Positions 63,323-64,000 of a stretch of DNA of 64,000 bases are shown in pieces (position 1 is the stretch's first letter; each line of letters starts with the position of its first letter). Under the pieces are notes generated by a model. The model saw only the letters and a list, made by a program, of their open reading frames with translations. It did no database searches and had not been told where the DNA came from. The stretch spans positions 372,001 to 436,000 of the forward strand of contig CAVWVF010000004.1 of NCBI GenBank assembly GCA_963758335.1. The letters are read 5' to 3'. This stretch comes from Roseiarcus sp963758335 (GTDB lineage Bacteria > Pseudomonadota > Alphaproteobacteria > Rhizobiales > Beijerinckiaceae). The translations under genes were made by a program, and so were the position numbers.

Positions 63323-64000
63323 TCAAACCCGAGATCCGGGCAGCGCCGTTAAACTGAATTCGATCGGCGTTTGCAGCCTGCCGGTCTTCGCGGGTTCGGC
63401 GCTCCGGTGCGCGTTCCAGTACCACCAGATCGCCGCGAGGACGATGACGATCAGCAGAATGATCGCCCACATCGGGAACCCGCTCGAACTTGGGGCAGGC
63501 GCCGGGGTTCGGCTCGCGGCGGCGCTCGACGCGCTTGCTGCGCTGAACGCCGTCGAACGAGCCGGCTGAGCGGCGGCGCCGCGTCCGCCAAGACCCGCCA
63601 GGAGGCCGGTCGCGCCGAGGGCTCGCGACAGGTCGGCCGGAAGCGCCGCGGCTATCGCGTTCTTCTGAGCGCCGAACATCGCAGCGATCGACGACGGATC
63701 CGACCAGTTGGACGGGTCTTGCTGGCCGATCGCGCCGATCGCCGATTGTGCGGCGGCGCCGATCGCGGACTGCACCGCGACCAGCGGCGCGCCCGAGTAT
63801 TGGCTCAGCGCGCCGGCGATGCTCGACAAGCCTGAGCCGCCGAGCAGGCCGCCAAGCAGATTTGCGCCCTCGTTGAGCGCGCCGAGATTTCCCCCGCTGA
63901 TCGCGCCGGAAAGCCTTGTCAAAAGATCGGGGTCCGAGTTCGACACGATGTCGACCAATTTCCGAGCGCTGCCGGGCGCCGCCGCGGTCGTGGCGAGCGC
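63323..64000 (-). CDS. DUF937 domain protein, N-terminus outside window
   Basis: At least 225 residues; the frame is open to the right edge (GSARKLVDIVSNSDPDLLTR). Gly/Ala/Ser-rich DUF937 helical repeats (LGALNEGANLLGGLLGGSGL, SQYSGAPLVAVQSAIGAAAQ, IGQQDPSNWSDPSSIAAM) are followed by a Ser/Ala/Pro linker, one C-terminal membrane helix (MWAIILLIVIVLAAIWWYW) and a short tail. Function unknown. Confidence 0.85.
   Translation of the reverse strand, partial: ALATTAAAPGSARKLVDIVSNSDPDLLTRLSGAISGGNLGALNEGANLLGGLLGGSGLSSIAGALSQYSGAPLVAVQSAIGAAAQSAIGAIGQQDPSNWSDPSSIAAMFGAQKNAIAAALPADLSRALGATGLLAGLGGRGAAAQPARSTAFSAASASSAAASRTPAPAPSSSGFPMWAIILLIVIVLAAIWWYWNAHRSAEPAKTGRLQTPIEFSLTALPGSRV

Overview
The window is GC-rich chromosomal DNA from an alphaproteobacterium, most likely of the order Hyphomicrobiales (Rhizobiales). 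The supporting marks are a circularly permuted two-piece tmRNA, an alpha-type SspB, the cell-cycle phosphotransferase ChpT, CtrA-like TTAA-N7-TTAA sites, a PodJ-like polarity protein, and the alphaproteobacterial gene block ppsR-maf-aroE-coaE-dnaQ-secB. A (frameshifted) mesaconyl-CoA hydratase of the ethylmalonyl-CoA pathway and the end of a PQQ-type beta-propeller protein would fit a serine-cycle methylotroph or relative such as Methylocystaceae/Beijerinckiaceae, but that placement is inference.

Layout. 1-2.4 kb: C-terminal part of a PQQ propeller gene, then mobile debris (a broken IS110-family transposase, a truncated STN-domain gene and two short repeats that recur at 59.5-60.3 kb). 2.4-5.2 kb: an hsp20-lon operon. 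6-17 kb: core genes. secB (+) and the minus-strand set ppsR-maf-aroE-coaE-dnaQ face rho across an AT-rich gap that is a candidate replication origin. After rho come chorismate mutase, hisC and tyrC (aromatic amino acid synthesis), then chpT, a cysQ-like phosphatase and tRNA-Ala. 17-21 kb: a YggT gene, an unknown gene, a striking TIR-coiled coil-YggT fusion, and two frameshifted metabolic genes. 22-33.6 kb: a minus-strand envelope region. It holds an SCP2-like protein, an RND adaptor and an RND permease with odd low-complexity additions, six secreted Gly/Tyr/Pro-rich proteins (four from one tandem family), a TPR membrane protein, a Met-heptad membrane protein and an IalB-like protein. 34-38.8 kb: glycogen-debranching-type enzyme, ychF and two MaoC-like proteins. 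38.8-43.6 kb: mobile island with an unclassified multi-copy-type gene pair, a group II intron 3' end, an intact IS110-family element and an SDR remnant. 43.7-50.5 kb: ssrA (tmRNA), sspB, DUF4169, ribbon-helix-helix protein, AsmA protein, cmk, MerR regulator. 50.8-64 kb: PodJ/Sel1 protein, frameshifted cpdB, a complete IS66-family element with 8-bp target duplication, and decaying emrAB-type efflux and alpha/beta-hydrolase genes, ending in a DUF937 gene cut by the window edge.

How parts may work together. tmRNA and SspB lie side by side and act in the same tag-and-degrade pathway. ChpT acts with CtrA, and CtrA-like sites occur in the candidate origin and upstream of the envelope cluster. The SCP2-adaptor-RND-Gly/Tyr-rich group looks like one envelope or export system and is, with the TIR-YggT fusion, the best candidate for something undescribed. 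Several genes carry single-base frameshifts or premature stops (mch, isochorismatase-like, DUF4169, cpdB, emrA, emrB, the hydrolase and the 38.8-kb mobile gene). Some may be real decay and some may be assembly errors; the sequence alone cannot decide.
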